From: Platerodrilus igneus
Taxonomy: Eukaryota; Arthropoda; Insecta; Coleoptera; Lycidae
Length of the DNA: 64,000 bases
Direction of reading: 5' to 3'
NCBI GenBank assembly: GCA_036346225.1
Contig: JARFIW010001469.1
Coordinates: forward strand, 6,666,001 to 6,730,000
Below, piece after piece: positions 11,391 through 23,145 of this stretch (its first letter is position 1; the number at the start of each line of letters is the position of its first letter). The position numbers and the translations under genes are program-made. The notes beneath the pieces are model-generated. The model saw nothing but the letters and a program-made list of their open reading frames with translations. It had not been told where the DNA came from and ran no database searches.

Positions 11391-11407
11391 CCATCCCTAC
11401 TTTCAAC

Positions 11408-12235
11408 ATATACTTTCCATCAACGACAAAACTCCGATCGTGGACGGGCATCCCAATTTAGTTTGAGAGTCCAAAGACGTTAGAGGAAATGCTTTATTAA
11501 AAAGGATACGGGGGAGAGAATATCTAACGGGTCAAAATGCGGACTAGATTAGAAAGAATATTACGTTTTGTACAAGAAGTATGTATAGGATTGACCACGA
11601 AAAGGAAATTATCTGAAGAGGGGTTCCACTGGAGACACAAAACTTTCACGGTAAGATCAGAAGGATCCTCAAAGCAATGCGGTTGCAAACACCGATAAGG
11701 GGACGAGAATGCCGTTAAGCAAATCGGGATCATTACTAGACCATTTCTGCAGATCGAAGTCACCTCGTTTTAAAAGGGCTACAAGCTGCTCTGTTAAATC
11801 CAAGGCGTATTGAAAAGTATCTCTACCTGTCACTACGTCATCAATATAGGTGGGATGAGGAAGAGCGAAAGCGAATAAAGGAAAGGGTCTATCTTCATCA
11901 TCGGCAAGTTGCAAAAGAGTACAAATGGCAAGAAATGGAGCGCAGTTGATCCTAAAGACACGTTATTAAGATGAAAATCCTGGATAGGATTATTAGGAGA
12001 GAAACGCCACATAATCCGTTGATAATCACGCTGATTAGGTGCAATAAGGATTTGTCGATACACTTGACGAATATCTGCAGTGAGGACGTAACGATGCAGA
12101 CGAAATTGTAATAACAGTGTAGTGAGGTCTCTTTGCAATTTGGGACCCATTAATAAATGATCATTCAGTGAACCTCCGGAAGTACATTGAGCGGAGACAC
12201 TAAAATCCACTCGATGCTTAGTGCTACCACTGTTA
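11408..12235 (-). pseudogene. BEL/Pao reverse transcriptase, broken
   Basis: Three overlapping minus-strand frames give the palm and fingers of a BEL/Pao polymerase. The order is VDFSVSAQ..SGGSLNDHLLMGP, then YVLTADIRQVYRQI and MWRFSPNNPIQ, then PTYIDDVVTGRDTF. YIDD is the catalytic box, and the Asp of TADIRQVYRQI is the other active-site position. These are followed by LQWNPSSDNFLFV..TKRNILS and LSPVSFLIKAF of the connection region. At least three frame changes occur. The 5' end is lost at about 12,235, next to a tRNA-like sequence. Confidence 0.85.
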
Positions 12236-12249
12236 GGTTATATAACACA

Positions 12250-12322
12250 ATGATGAGGTCTCGAACCTGTACCCTTCGACTTTGATCGCCAATGCGCTAA
12301 CCAGTTACGCCATTCGGACTGC
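12250..12322 (-). ncRNA. tRNA-like SINE head (not a functional tRNA)
   Basis: On the minus strand the sequence has a box A-like TAACTGGTTAGCGC and a good box B GGTTCGAGACC (12,257-12,267 on plus), spaced as in a tRNA gene. Acceptor-stem pairing is poor, so I read it as a tRNA-derived SINE head or decayed tRNA. It abuts the truncated 5' end of the BEL/Pao element. Confidence 0.45.
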
Positions 12323-12329
12323 TGATTAC

Positions 12330-13820
12330 AATCAGAAAAATATACCAATCTAAATCACGTACGCATGCATACATGAACCTAACTTTCAAGTACGTTTGAC
12401 ATTTTTGTCAATCATATCTAACAGTGTCAAGTTTTTGACTTATGTCAGATATAGACAGGATGCGACGCCAAAATCATTAAATACAAGTATTGCATAAGTG
12501 TACAAGACAAGTTGATTGTAATACTAAGTTATTATTTTATTTTATGAATTAATATTGTAGTAGTATTAATTTAAAGTAAAAGCGGATAAGTGTAAATTAA
12601 CTTGCTGTATTAATTTAAAATTGTGTAAATGTCTAGTTGAGATAATTTTTTAAAGCATGTCACTGATTTAAGCAGGAGGGATTTATGTTTATTTTTTTTA
12701 AACTTCAGATATATATTTTGACGTTTTTAAGCCGACGTTGTTATTTTAGTTTCTATAATTTAGTAATAAAAACTTTGGACTAACCTTGCTCATATTTGTC
12801 CCATTAATTTAGTTGTGCTTATGAAATCTTAAATTACTAATGAACCCATTGAATCCAAATCGCCTTCAAAGTATTTTGGTACTTCCCTCATAACCTATAC
12901 ATTCAATACCATTTATCTTTTAGTCATCAATAGAAATGTTAGTTTAATTCAACAGCAATCTTGAGATGAAGAAGACACAAAAATTCATATATTTGTTTGT
13001 AGCTTTGCTTTTCGTGTTGTAACTTACTATTTTTGATATGTCGAACTATTTGGATAGCTGCAATAATAAGCCCTGTATTTTGGTCTTAGATTAAACCTAC
13101 TATAAACATTTTTATAACCGATCATTATTAAGGGCAGTTGAATACAAAAATGTTTTGTTTCTTGATTATTTTAACTAATTTATTTTCTATGCATAATTTA
13201 GTCGGTACATCTTTTTTTGTTTATGAAAACGCGAACAAGAGAAAAGCACCTAAAATTAATTTTTTTAAATTATTTTTCATTTTTTATCTTTGACCTGGTG
13301 ACAATATTAATTGCTTAAAGAATGTCGAGGAAAACTGAAAAAAAAGAGGATTAAAATTCGACTAATCGCTAGAAAGTTATTTGCATTTTAAGAAATGCAC
13401 GTTGGTGGCCATGTTTTCAGTATGGTTAAGTTGAGCTTATGTATAACTGTTTGATTTTTCGTTACACGATGAATGGGCTATGAATTACCTCTCAAAAAAA
13501 TTGTCTATTGAACTTCATACTAAAAATAAGATTTATATGGTCTATAAGAGGCCGTTTCTTTTAATGTGATAAATACACTAAAAAGCATTTAGGAATTTTT
13601 GTTTCAGATGATATTCAGAGTAATTAATTGTAATGCAGTATATACATATGTGAACTTATCTTACCTTAAATATTTGTTTGAATGTTATATTGTATTGTGT
13701 AATGCTTATATGCTACATTGTGATCGAACATTCTCCAATCTCCAAAATAGATAGGTAGAATTGTATGCTAAGTCAAATTAAAATTTACTTTTAAGTCAGA
13801 AAGGCTGGAAAGTTTTCATT
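12330..13820. other. Non-coding stretch, nothing recognised
   Basis: This is A/T-rich DNA with no frame above chance length, no clear repeat and no RNA gene that I can identify. Confidence 0.5.
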
Positions 13821-13821
13821 T

Positions 13822-14180
13822 GAATTCCTGTTAGACCTTTCAGAAGCTTAATGTAATGACTGCTTGCTTGCTTTTGTTCGAATAATTTACACTCTCATTA
13901 AACACGTCACTAGAATTGTATACAGAGCTGCTCTTTTATTCATGTTCGTAGCGTATGGAATCCGGGGATAAAATAACATCAGCAGAACTTTGTTAATATC
14001 GCTTACAGATCGAAAGCAACGTAAGTTTATATTTCGTTATCGAATTTCTTAGGAATTTATTCCAATATACATCATGGTTCTATTCAATCTGTCGTATATT
14101 GTATTTGACGTCTTCCCTATATCAGTTCAAGCGTTAGCTTCTATATCGTTATTTTGTTTCGTATTACCTTCGGCGATTTA
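13822..14180 (+). repeat. Dispersed degenerate repeat, copy 2
   Basis: This aligns with 1,277-1,595 in the same orientation (shared GTTAGAC, AATG.CTGCTT, TTATCGAATTTC, TATTTGACGTCTTCC and ATTTTGTTTCGTATTACCTTCG). It has no coding potential. Confidence 0.4.
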
Positions 14181-17100
14181 TTATATTTCGGCTACGTGGC
14201 ATAAGCATATGCCTTTCATAAGTTATTCTTTTAACTTTTCTATTGAATTGTAATATTATACCTTGCTGCTGATTTTATGAAGACAAAGTATATTACATGG
14301 ATGGGTAAAGCAATGCTTCACTTAATTAAAGTTTCAAATAAAACGCAATTACGTTTCTTTTGCACTCTAGCTGTGTTACGTTCAAAACCCTGCAAGTACT
14401 TTTTTTTTCTTTCATTTTTAAAACGCCCTAAAATTACTCAACCAGTTCGATTGCCTATCATTTGAAATTATTGTTATTTAAAAAAATTTCTCAAGGAATT
14501 GCCCTGTATAAAAGTTTGATCAAACAGCTGCTTAGGAAACATTGCGTTACAAAGTAGTTGCAATATTTCCTAGCACCTGCAGTGATTACATGTTACTTAA
14601 AAGCTGCATGTAAATGTACAGCTTTCTTCTAAAAGATAAGACCACTTACCACCTGCCTACATCTTCTTACAATGGACTTGTTATCTGGTATTCTGCAGCT
14701 GTTAAGATGTTACAAAGTAACAAGATTTTTTCTTTTGTCTAAAAATCCTTTGACAATTGCGTTATCTGCTTGTTGGCAAGCTGTTACAGTTTGTATTTTG
14801 GCAGCTGGTGTCTGGAAATTCTGCACACTTAGTTCTTCGGCGATACCTTTGAAAGCCAAATACCCTACTCCCATACATGATTCTGTCCTTATAAAATAAA
14901 GACCGTGTTTTGAAATACACGATTGAGACAACATCTCTTCTTACCGAAAATACATATTGTAAAGTCGCGCTACTAAAATGCTTTTTGTGTTAGCATTAGT
15001 TGTGTTAGTGGTTCCAGCAGCCAGCCCACAGTGAAATGCAGCCCCATTTTTACAGCCCTAAGATGAGACCAACACGAAGTTGATTGCTCAAGGTGCAGTT
15101 TCCAGTTTTTATAATTTTTTTATGCTGCTGTGGAGGATTGACATTTTATTTGCTGAGACTCATGAATATCTAATAAATTACCAACACCACGTTACAAAAC
15201 ACATTTACAATGCAAGAGCGACGATGTAATAATCATTCTTCAAATTAGAAATGAATTATTCAAAGTTTGTGTTAAGTCCGATTTACTGTTTCTTTTGTCT
15301 TTTTGTATAAACATTAACCTAAAGAACTTACGCATCAATTTAAAAGTAATTAATATTTGATTAATTTAAGTTAGTGTATCTAATTTGAATGTTATACTAT
15401 TTCTTGAGGAGGTGCACTTCACAAAGCAGCATGTATATATAACTTATGTATATTTCTTTTCCTGAAGTACTGTATAGTTTAGTTTTATTTTCCTTTGTAT
15501 GTATTTAAGGTGAACCATTAAGTAAGTATTTAGATTATAAGATGTTATATTTATTTTGCTAACCAATTTCATATGCTTGTGTTATGACGCTTTGTTTACT
15601 AGCACGTAACAAACGATTATGCAACTTATTGGATTTTATTGTTTTGTAAATAGTCTTACCAGATTGGATGTTAACGAAGTAGTTTAACAGAGGTTTCCAA
15701 TGTGTTCTTTCTATTTCACCCACGCCCCTCTACGACGTTTTTGAGCTAGCCCAAATTCTACCATTCTGTCCCCGTTTTGTTGCGGTATTCGGCGTAAATG
15801 ATTTCTTTACTGATTCTTACTATTTTCTTCCTTGTTTGCGCGGAATACCGTAACAGCTGCTGATTATGAATATTGCTTTCTCATAGTGACAACCTTGAAA
15901 TCGGTTCTACTCAGTTCTTCACTATTTGTTACATTCGGTTATTCTTTCGTAATTAGCAACTATTTTTACTTACATTTGCCGTATCTTCCAATAGTATCCC
16001 TTTGATACTACCCTGATCATGTTTTCTCGTATCAAAATATATTTATTTACCTATTACGCTTTTTCTTTAGTTACTTTTGTAATATTTCTATTGAGGTGCT
16101 TTGTGACACAATGTAGTACACATTTGACTATTGCCCAAATGCTCCAAGCTCGAGGCTAGACCTGGCTTCCGAAAAATTCCAGGCAAGCATTTTTTACAAA
16201 TTACATGCACTTTTTTAAAGGAGAAAAATCCATTGAACCGTTTATGCGTGAAGTAGCTAGGATTTATCAAAATTAAATTTATGGATGTGGGATCTCCTCT
16301 CTTGACGTCAATAATTAATTATAGTATAACAAAAAATAGTCCATATTTAAATAAATAAGTATTTGTTTTTTTTATCATTTCTTAGATCCTATCATTGCAA
16401 ACACTATCTGTCTAGCCTAGTCATTAGGTATTCTTGTGACGGGTGTTTGAAGCGTTAAATTATTAAATTTGGAATTGCCTAGAATGGACAAGAATCCCGT
16501 AATAAATTCAGAGTTCACCAGCTAACTAGGGTGGTGTGGGAGTGAAAGAAATGAAATAATAGTCTAAAAATGAAACAATTAACTAAGTTTAATCTCAGGC
16601 TACCTTAACTAATCATACTTACTATGAAAGGCTTTCAACACTATCAAGTTTATGGGCGCCAACTCGCCTGGTATAAGGATAATCGTATGGAACACGAGTA
16701 TTCCTGGAGATTTTGGATTTTATTTACGTTAACATCCTGGAGTGCCTCTAACAATCAAGCAATATATTCACTCAAGAGACACACAATCTCACCGCGTCAC
16801 GTAAATCTATTTTTAACACAGCATCGCATTATTATTCCTGCAAACCAGTACATATAAAATTTTTAAGGTGCTTTAAATAAATTTCAATACAAGTCGCATA
16901 ACAATATTTCTGAAAATATGTACATACAAAATTTAAGAGCCATCTATATCTAATTAAATGCAAGTAGCATAACAGCCTTCCTATAACTCTTTAACGACAT
17001 CATCCACTTTAATTTCAATGTCCAGGCTTTGTAAATCTAATAAAGTAAATACAATACGGGTGAACGTTTTGCACTTTTAATGTCCAACTAAACAAATTAA

Positions 17101-17460
17101 ATAAATACATGCCACCACAGAACAAAAGCATAATTTATAAATATCTACACTAATTTTATAACTGAGTGTCAATTTAATTAAGGCCATTCGTTTCACCAGC
17201 TGGAATCCACGTCAAAAAGGATTATTCAATTCTCCACCAGTGGTATACTTGTCCAAATTTTAAATGTTGGACCTTGTCAATTTATCAGTGGATCCTGCAC
17301 GTACAACACTTGACTGCTACTTCCTAACCAATGGATTTCTTCGACTTCCCTTTTCTATGATAACCTTTCACATATCCATTCGTTACTAGTTAGCGAGAAA
17401 TTGATTAATTGTTTTCTGGCGGCTGTCTAGCCTGCCATTTTTCTCACTCGTTATGCCTTT
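14181..17460. other. Non-coding stretch, nothing recognised
   Basis: The longest frames (77 codons at 16,624-16,857 and 75 codons at 14,672-14,899, both plus) show no family motif. No tandem repeats or RNA genes were seen. Confidence 0.45.
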
Positions 17461-17463
17461 AGA

Positions 17464-17485
17464 GTGTGTGTGTGTGTGTGTGTGT
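17464..17485. repeat. (GT)n microsatellite
   Basis: About eleven uninterrupted GT units. Confidence 0.95.
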
Positions 17486-17624
17486 TTGTGTATTCATTGT
17501 GACATTGCATTTTATGATGATGTTTAGTTTTAGCCTAATATCTGTAGATTTCGCTAAAGATCGGCTTTTTCTTTGTATGTAACTACTTTGTAAAAACTTT
17601 GTTTTTTATCTTGGTTTGTTACAT

Positions 17625-17917
17625 CGTAAATTGTAGCTGTAATTGCTTTGGTGTATTATCAAATGAAATTCCCACAGCCTACATCTTTCACTATTTGTGT
17701 GTAATAGTCTAACCTAGGTCTACCCCTACTTCTCTTTCTTCCTATCGCTGTTTCGCATATTTTCCACACTATTTCTTTATTCTTTAATTGTGTCATATCA
17801 TCCTATCTCTTCTTTTTTTTAGTGTTTTCCACATATTTCTTTCTTCTCCTACCATTTCTAGTACCTCTTTATTCTTAACTTTGTCTATGATATCTTCATC
17901 ATACCTCCGTAGCACTC
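17625..17917 (-). mobile_element. RTE-like LINE 3' fragment
   Basis: The antisense sequence matches the better preserved LINE tails at 43,858-44,345 and 44,625-45,140: CCTACATCTTTCACTATTTG, then CTAGTACCTCTTTATTC, then TATCTTCATCATACC and CGTAGCAC. Those tails encode the end of a non-LTR reverse transcriptase ORF (see 44,625-45,515). This copy is cut at 17,917 where gypsy LTR sequence begins. Confidence 0.6.
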
Positions 17918-17962
17918 TGTTACGTTCATTTACTGTCGATGAATTATAAACTTACATCCTTA
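17918..17962 (+). repeat. Ty3/gypsy LTR 5' stub
   Basis: The first 45 bp match the start of the two full LTR copies at 19,995 and 23,752 (TGTTACGTTCATTTACTG, then GATGAATTA and TACATCCTT). The sequence then switches abruptly to pol coding sequence. The rest of the 5' LTR, primer site, gag, protease and reverse transcriptase are absent. Confidence 0.75.
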
Positions 17963-19290
17963 TGTCCTGACTTTACCTTACCCTTCACCATCCAAACTGA
18001 CGCTTTTCACTTCGGTTTGGGTGCCATCCTTAGCCAATCCCATCCCGATAGCGAGAAGGTCGTAAGCTTTATCAGTCGTTCACTCACCAAGCCTGAGCGC
18101 AACTACTCAGTTACTGAGAAGTAGTGTCTGGCGGTGATGTGGGCGATTGAGAAGTTTTATTCTTATGTCGAGGGTTCCCATTTTTCCGTTATCACTGATC
18201 ACCATTCTCTCCTTTGGCTCAATAAACCCCAAAGTCCTTACGGTCGCTTAGCCCGTTGGTCCCCCCGCCTCCATCAATATGACTGCCATTTATTCACCGT
18301 AAAGACAAAGATCATGTTGTTCCTGATGCCCTTTGTGGTTCTGTTCCGGTCCTTGAACCAATTTCTATTTCCACAGTCATCTTTCTTGAAGTCGCCCTTC
18401 CTACTCCAGATCCCTGGTACAATGCCATGCTCCGAATAGTTTCTAATGCCGTTACACGTTAGCCGTCCTGGTCCGTGGTGAACAAAATCCTTTTCCATCT
18501 TCACAAAACTTCTATCGCTGCCGATTCTCTGGACGATTGGAAAATCGTCGTATCTTCTGAACAGTGTAAAAGTCTGATATCCCTCCATCACGATCCTCCT
18601 ACTTCCGGTCATTGTGGCGTGACCAAAGCTTCTGCTCGTCTCCTTTAAAGATATTAGTGGTCCTGTCTTAGAGCTGACGTCACTCGTTACATCCAACGTT
18701 GTCCGATTTGTGCTGTCACAAAGTTAAAGTTACTTCCTCCTGGTTTATTCGCTCCTAGGGCCAAACCATGCTATCCCTAGCAAGTCCTTTCCTTCGACAT
18801 AGTAGGTCCTCTTCCTCGTTCCACTCGTTGTCACTCCTATATTCTTGTAATGGCTGATTATTTTATTAAGTTTCCTCTTTTCTTTCCTTTACGTACAGCT
18901 GCTGCACAATCCGTCACCAAAGTCCTTGAAGACCAAGTCTTCCTTATTTTTGGTGTCCCGCAATATCTTATCACAGATAACGGTGTACAATTCCGTAGCC
19001 ATAAGCTTGTCTCCTTGTGCTCTTGTTATCACTTCATAATCCTATTCACCGCCCGTTACCATTCCCAAGCCAACCCTGCTGAACGTGTCAACCGCTTCCT
19101 CAAGACCATGCTTGCTTTCTATGTGCGCGACGACCAACGTCATTGGGATGTGAACCTCCCAAAAATTTCTTGTGCCATCCGCACCTCCAAACACAAAATC
19201 ATAGGCTGCACTCCGTTCTTTGCTTTTTGCTGGTCTTCTTTGCTGTCGGTCCCTATACCGATTGTGTTTTGTCCATCCGCTCCTGTGGTA
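17963..19290 (+). pseudogene. Ty3/gypsy pol remnant: RNase H and integrase
   Basis: RNase H is seen as FTIQTDAFHFGLGAILSQ, then an in-frame TAG at 18,122, then AVMWAIEKFYSYVEG and VITDHHSLLWL. A frame change leads to PDAL, the end of the domain. Integrase follows: a zinc-binding HHDPPTSGHCG..CPIC region, then the core with Asp in SFDIVGPLP, Asp in LITDNGVQF and Glu in YHSQANPAERVNR. The DDE triad is therefore complete, but stops and frame changes kill the gene. It lies between an LTR stub and a polypurine tract plus LTR, as expected for the 3' half of a gypsy element. Confidence 0.85.
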
Positions 19291-19974
19291 GGTGTTTTCT
19301 AGTCCGTTTTTCTTTTCTTTGGAAACCACGACTTAGTCGACTTCCGGACTAGGTAGCATTTCTTTTCTTTGGATCTTCGGTTGTTGCGACTCTTGGTTAC
19401 CACAGTTTGTTGTATATGGTTTCTTTTACACGCGCTTTTCCTCTCTTCCTCTCGTTCTTCTTTGTTGCTCCTTTGCATACTTGAGGCTTGACCCTTGGGT
19501 CCTGTTTTGGTTGTTACTGCTTGTTTTCATTCTCACTTTCTATTTTTTCTTCTTTTTGGTTTCTTTGCGGGAAACCAATCCTGTTTTGCAGATTGATAAC
19601 TTTGCTGTTTCTTCTGATAAACATTCGTTCTTTGACGACTCTGCAATGTCGATACCGTTCACCTTAGTCTTCGTTGATGGCTTATTACCCGCCTTCCCTT
19701 ACTTATTCTTTCTTCTGTTGTTCTAGTACTTGGTCGACTCCAGTGAGTGTTTTGGGTCGCTTTCTATGGTAGTCCGATGGTTACAACTATTGATTCTTCG
19801 AGCCGGATGAGTTCTTTTTTATTTTGGGCTCTGTTTTTTTCTGGTTCTCTTTTTGGTTTGGTAAACGAATTTTCTTTTAGTTTTTTGTTTCTCAAGCGAA
19901 TTGTTTTTGTGTTTGTTTTTTTTATACTGCCCACTCTCGTACTCTTGTTTCCTATCCCAAACTTCTAATCTTGC
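19291..19974 (+). other. T-rich 3' region of the gypsy element
   Basis: This lies between the integrase core and the polypurine tract. Two open frames (81 codons at 19,481 and 73 codons at 19,747) are strongly hydrophobic and Phe/Leu-rich, but the DNA is a T-rich tract, which yields such frames by chance. I see no signal peptide followed by an ectodomain and do not call an env gene. Part may be the decayed integrase C-terminus. Confidence 0.45.
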
Positions 19975-19992
19975 TGGAGGAGGAGGGGGGGA
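19975..19992 (+). promoter_or_regulatory. Polypurine tract of the gypsy element
   Basis: A run of A and G (GGAGGAGGAGGGGGGGA) stands directly before the LTR start TGTTACG at 19,995. This is the expected primer site for plus-strand DNA synthesis. Confidence 0.8.
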
Positions 19993-19994
19993 TT

Positions 19995-21262
19995 TGTTAC
20001 GTTCATTTACTGTTGATGGATTAAAAACCTACATTCTTTTACTTCATTATTCATTTATTTAGATCCTGCTCGGATCCTGCAACAACACCCGGTATATTAA
20101 ACCTTCCTATAATAAGCCCGCTTTCTAGTAATTTTCAATTTCAAATCTAGTTGCTTTAAAACGTAAAGTTTATGCTATGAATTAAATAGTCAATAGCCTA
20201 TTTTAGGTATCCGTGAACTCGTTATACCTTGCGATAACGTGTAAGTACTTTCTCTCTTGTTTTAATCGGAAACTCGTTGAAATAGCGTATTGAGCTATCC
20301 GATAAAACCGTTGTTCGAGTTTGCTAATCACGTTTGATAACACCAATATTACTTGGAGCTCTGATTATTTAGTGAAACAAAATTGGTATTCACTTTCTTT
20401 TTCGATCTACAAGACGCAAGCATTTGCCATATTTTTGTTGGTTCCGTTTCTCTTGTGGAAAGTTCGCGCACGCGGTACAGCGTGGTAAGTAATGATGGTT
20501 TTTACAAAACTATAGTTTTCGGCGACAATCAATTAATTTGCCTATAACTATTCTAGCTTCTTCTGGTGGCACTAAAGCTACGATGGGTTGCTGCCCCTTG
20601 TTGTGATGAGAGGACAGCCCCAAGGCGAGATCACGCGCCTCTCTGCCTCGCCCCGTCAGTAGAGACGGTAGGAGCCGGTACGACGGCAGCAACTTGAGGG
20701 TGAATGTATGTATTAATTGACACCATTTGGTAGCCTACTTGGTGGTTTTAAACTGATTACTGTCATGTGAGATATTCGGAAGTAGTAATATTGCACTTAT
20801 TGGGATCTTTTTTCACTTATTTGTATGTCGGCAATTGCATGCTCGCGATGATGATTTATAACAGTTAGTTTACGTTGGTTCTTTTTTTCTGAGTGATACA
20901 TTTTCCTTATTAGTTAAGACATTGCATTGCCAATGTGGCGTATATAAATTTTATATTAACAACCATTAAGAGCTGTGGTTTTTAGTGTTGCGGTTGGGTT
21001 TTTTGTTGCATTAAGTGGTAGGTATCTAAAAACGGCAGCTTGCCATGTTAAAAATGATCTTTGTTATTTGATTTTGTAAATATGTATAACGTGTACTTAT
21101 GGATTGTTCATTCGTTAGTACTATTGTGCTTTTGTACATAATTTTTTTTTAATTAGAGGTTTTTCGTTTGTATATGTTTAATTGTGCATGAGTGAGTATA
21201 TTTTATTTCAGGTCTCTCTTTATTTTGCATGTGTAAGACCCCGCCTACTCACCGATTGAGCC
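19995..21262 (+). repeat. Ty3/gypsy 3' LTR
   Basis: It starts TGTTACGTTCATTTACTG after the polypurine tract and aligns along its full length with 23,752-24,998. Shared landmarks include GATCCTGCAACAACACCCGG, GTGAACTCGTTATACCTTGC, CTATTCTAGCTTC and GTGTAAGACCCCGCCTACTC. The two copies part after TTGAGYCC, which I take as the end. The end is not a canonical CA, so the limit is uncertain by about 10 bp. Confidence 0.8.
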
Positions 21263-22983
21263 CTTAGATTTTTCTTATGCAAAAATACATGTAAATATTG
21301 CACTTTTGTGCCAGAACTAATATAGCTTATCTTCTAATGTAGACAAAGAAATAATGGTGCATATTAGTAGTTATGAACGAAACATCGTAGATACTAATTA
21401 ATTAATTATGTATTACGCGCAGAAAGTACATTGCTGCCAATTACAAATCTTTACGTTTTTAACTATCGTTTCGATTATTAATTTACCCTTCACTGGATAT
21501 TAGAAAAATTAGTTTCTGTCCCGCAATGTACATTCAACTTGATCGGTTCTTGTTAGATATGTTGATGACGCGTTTAGGTTCGCATATTTTCCGGGGCTCA
21601 TGTTTGCTAATGTGAGCTGTAAACAATTCTATTTGAAAATTTGCGGCTATATTTTCAAATTTCGTGTTTGAATATATGGTGCTTCTCTTAGTTTGAAATT
21701 CATATTTGAATACAAATGTGTGGGAATGTATGTCAGTTAAACACAGAGACCATTTTACCAGGTCATGCGTCTTTTCACTATGTCGAGGCTCATATTTTAC
21801 TTAAGACTCTGTTAATGCACTACATTTAACAAGAACCATCATGAGGAAATTCGCATCTGTGCGTGCGAAAGTGTAATAAAAGTTGGAAAGTGTTTCAAGC
21901 TCTTAAGATTAAGGCAGCGATGATACACCCAGCATCACTTGTAAAAGCTTTCGTTAGCACCATTTGAATGCAACGAAAGGCAACGTAAACAAAAGACCAT
22001 CTGAAAATATAATGTGCATTAATCTTCATTTAGAAAACATTTCTTCCTTTATAACTTGAAATCGTGTAATTACTTAAAAGAGTGTTGAAAGAATTTAATT
22101 AGCGAGCGAGGAATTGATCCTGCAACTTTTATAAGGTTCCGAGTTGGCGCGAAAGTTTTAATTTAATAACTCAATTAAAAAATCTCTTTCCTACGAAATT
22201 TAATTTCTAAAATAACTGACAATAATTTTGGTAAACTTCTCGATTGATCCGCCAAAGTGGAAAATTAATTTAGGAAGTTTATTGTGTCGTCAGCACTCGA
22301 TGACAATCAAGAAAGGGGAACTAAGATCGACTTCTGGAAACCGTTCATTCAGCTATATACTTCGGGGTCTGTTAATCCAATTTTCACATACGAAACTATA
22401 TGGCGCTAATGCGATTCTGAAACTATAATCAATCTTGCGTAGTTCTGTTGCGAACATAATGTTTATATAGATATAGTTGAGGTTGTTTGTTATCTTGGAA
22501 TTTCCACGCCATAAAACATAATCCTGCCTTATTATAACTAAGTGTTCCCACAGGAGTGAGCATTTGTTGCTTTACGTTCTGTGTTTCGCGTTCTCTCAAA
22601 TTTCTCTAGCACAGTTTATCAAATCATTTTTATTTAAAATAATAGAGATGAAACTTGTACCATGGACCGAAGGCAAGTAGTGTAAATATCTGAGTATGTA
22701 ATAGCTATTACGCATGAGTTGATTACTATAAATTAGCTGTTAAGATTCTGTGTAATTTTGATTGCGAAAATAAATATTTATCTTGCACCCTACCCTTTTT
22801 TAGCTGGTATAAAAAGGATATGTGCATGACAGAGTGTTGAATTTCACTCTGACACAACTAACATCAACCTTTACAGGTCCAGTTGAGAAGCAAAAATATA
22901 TCAGGGAGATATAAACACAGCTAAAAATTTTGTGAACACTGTAAATGAAATTAAATACATATTTGGAACAAGATACTTAACAT
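21263..22983. other. Non-coding stretch
   Basis: No family-like frame is present; the longest is 66 codons at 22,228 on plus. A TATAAAAA at 22,808 with a TCACTC initiator-like site at 22,844 hints at a core promoter, but no transcript unit is visible downstream. Confidence 0.45.
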
Positions 22984-23145
22984 TAGGGATGGACTCGGGC
23001 TCGGGCTTTCGGGCCGGCCCGATTTCGGGTTCGAATCCGAGCCGGGCCGTTGACTACTTTATTCGGGCCGGGCCCGGGCCGGGCCTGTCATTTTTCCGGC
23101 CGGGCCGGGCCAAACGATTCGGGCCAGTCCGAACTTTTCGGGCCG
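22984..23145 (+). mobile_element. hAT-type element end with GGGCC-rich array, second copy
   Basis: It starts TAGGGATGG followed by about 150 bp of GGGCC words, closely matching the left end at 9,819-10,015 (shared GGGCCGGGCC...CAAAC, then CTTTTCGGGC). No matching CCATCCCTA end or 8-bp duplication was found downstream, so this is a truncated or solo end. A chance 89-codon frame covers it. Confidence 0.7.

Larger units (their letters stand above)
9819..11399. mobile_element. Non-autonomous hAT-type element with GGGCC-rich ends
   Basis: The ends are inverted: 5' TAGGGATGG... and 3' ...CCATCCCTA. An exact 8-bp duplication CTTTCAAC lies at 9,811-9,818 and 11,400-11,407. Eight-base duplications and TAGGGATG ends are characteristic of Ac-like hAT elements. 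The outer 160-200 bp on each side (9,829-10,015 and 11,234-11,390) are dense in GGGCC/GGCCC words. The 1.2-kb interior is A/T-rich and encodes no transposase, so the element would need one supplied in trans. It splits the BEL/Pao pol gene. Confidence 0.85.
7129..12235 (-). mobile_element. BEL/Pao LTR retrotransposon, 5'-truncated, with nested insertions
   Basis: Read on the minus strand, the parts occur in BEL/Pao order: reverse transcriptase (12,235-11,408), the peptidase A17/RNase H region (9,810-9,226, then 9,041-8,708), integrase (8,707-7,455) and an LTR-like region (7,434-7,129). Gag, protease and the N-terminal part of the reverse transcriptase are missing. A tRNA-derived sequence lies immediately beyond the break. 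A hAT-type element (9,819-11,399) and a SINE (9,042-9,225) interrupt it. Multiple stops and frameshifts show the copy is dead. Confidence 0.85.

Noticed and set aside
12250..12322. Functional tRNA gene on minus
   Set aside because: Acceptor-stem pairing is poor despite good A and B boxes.
19481..19968. Two hydrophobic frames after gypsy integrase, possible env or membrane proteins
   Set aside because: The DNA is T-rich, which produces Phe/Leu frames by chance; there is no cleavage site, cysteine pattern or ectodomain.
22808..22849. Core promoter with TATAAAAA and TCACTC initiator
   Set aside because: Spacing of about 38 bp is long and no gene follows before a transposon end at 22,984.
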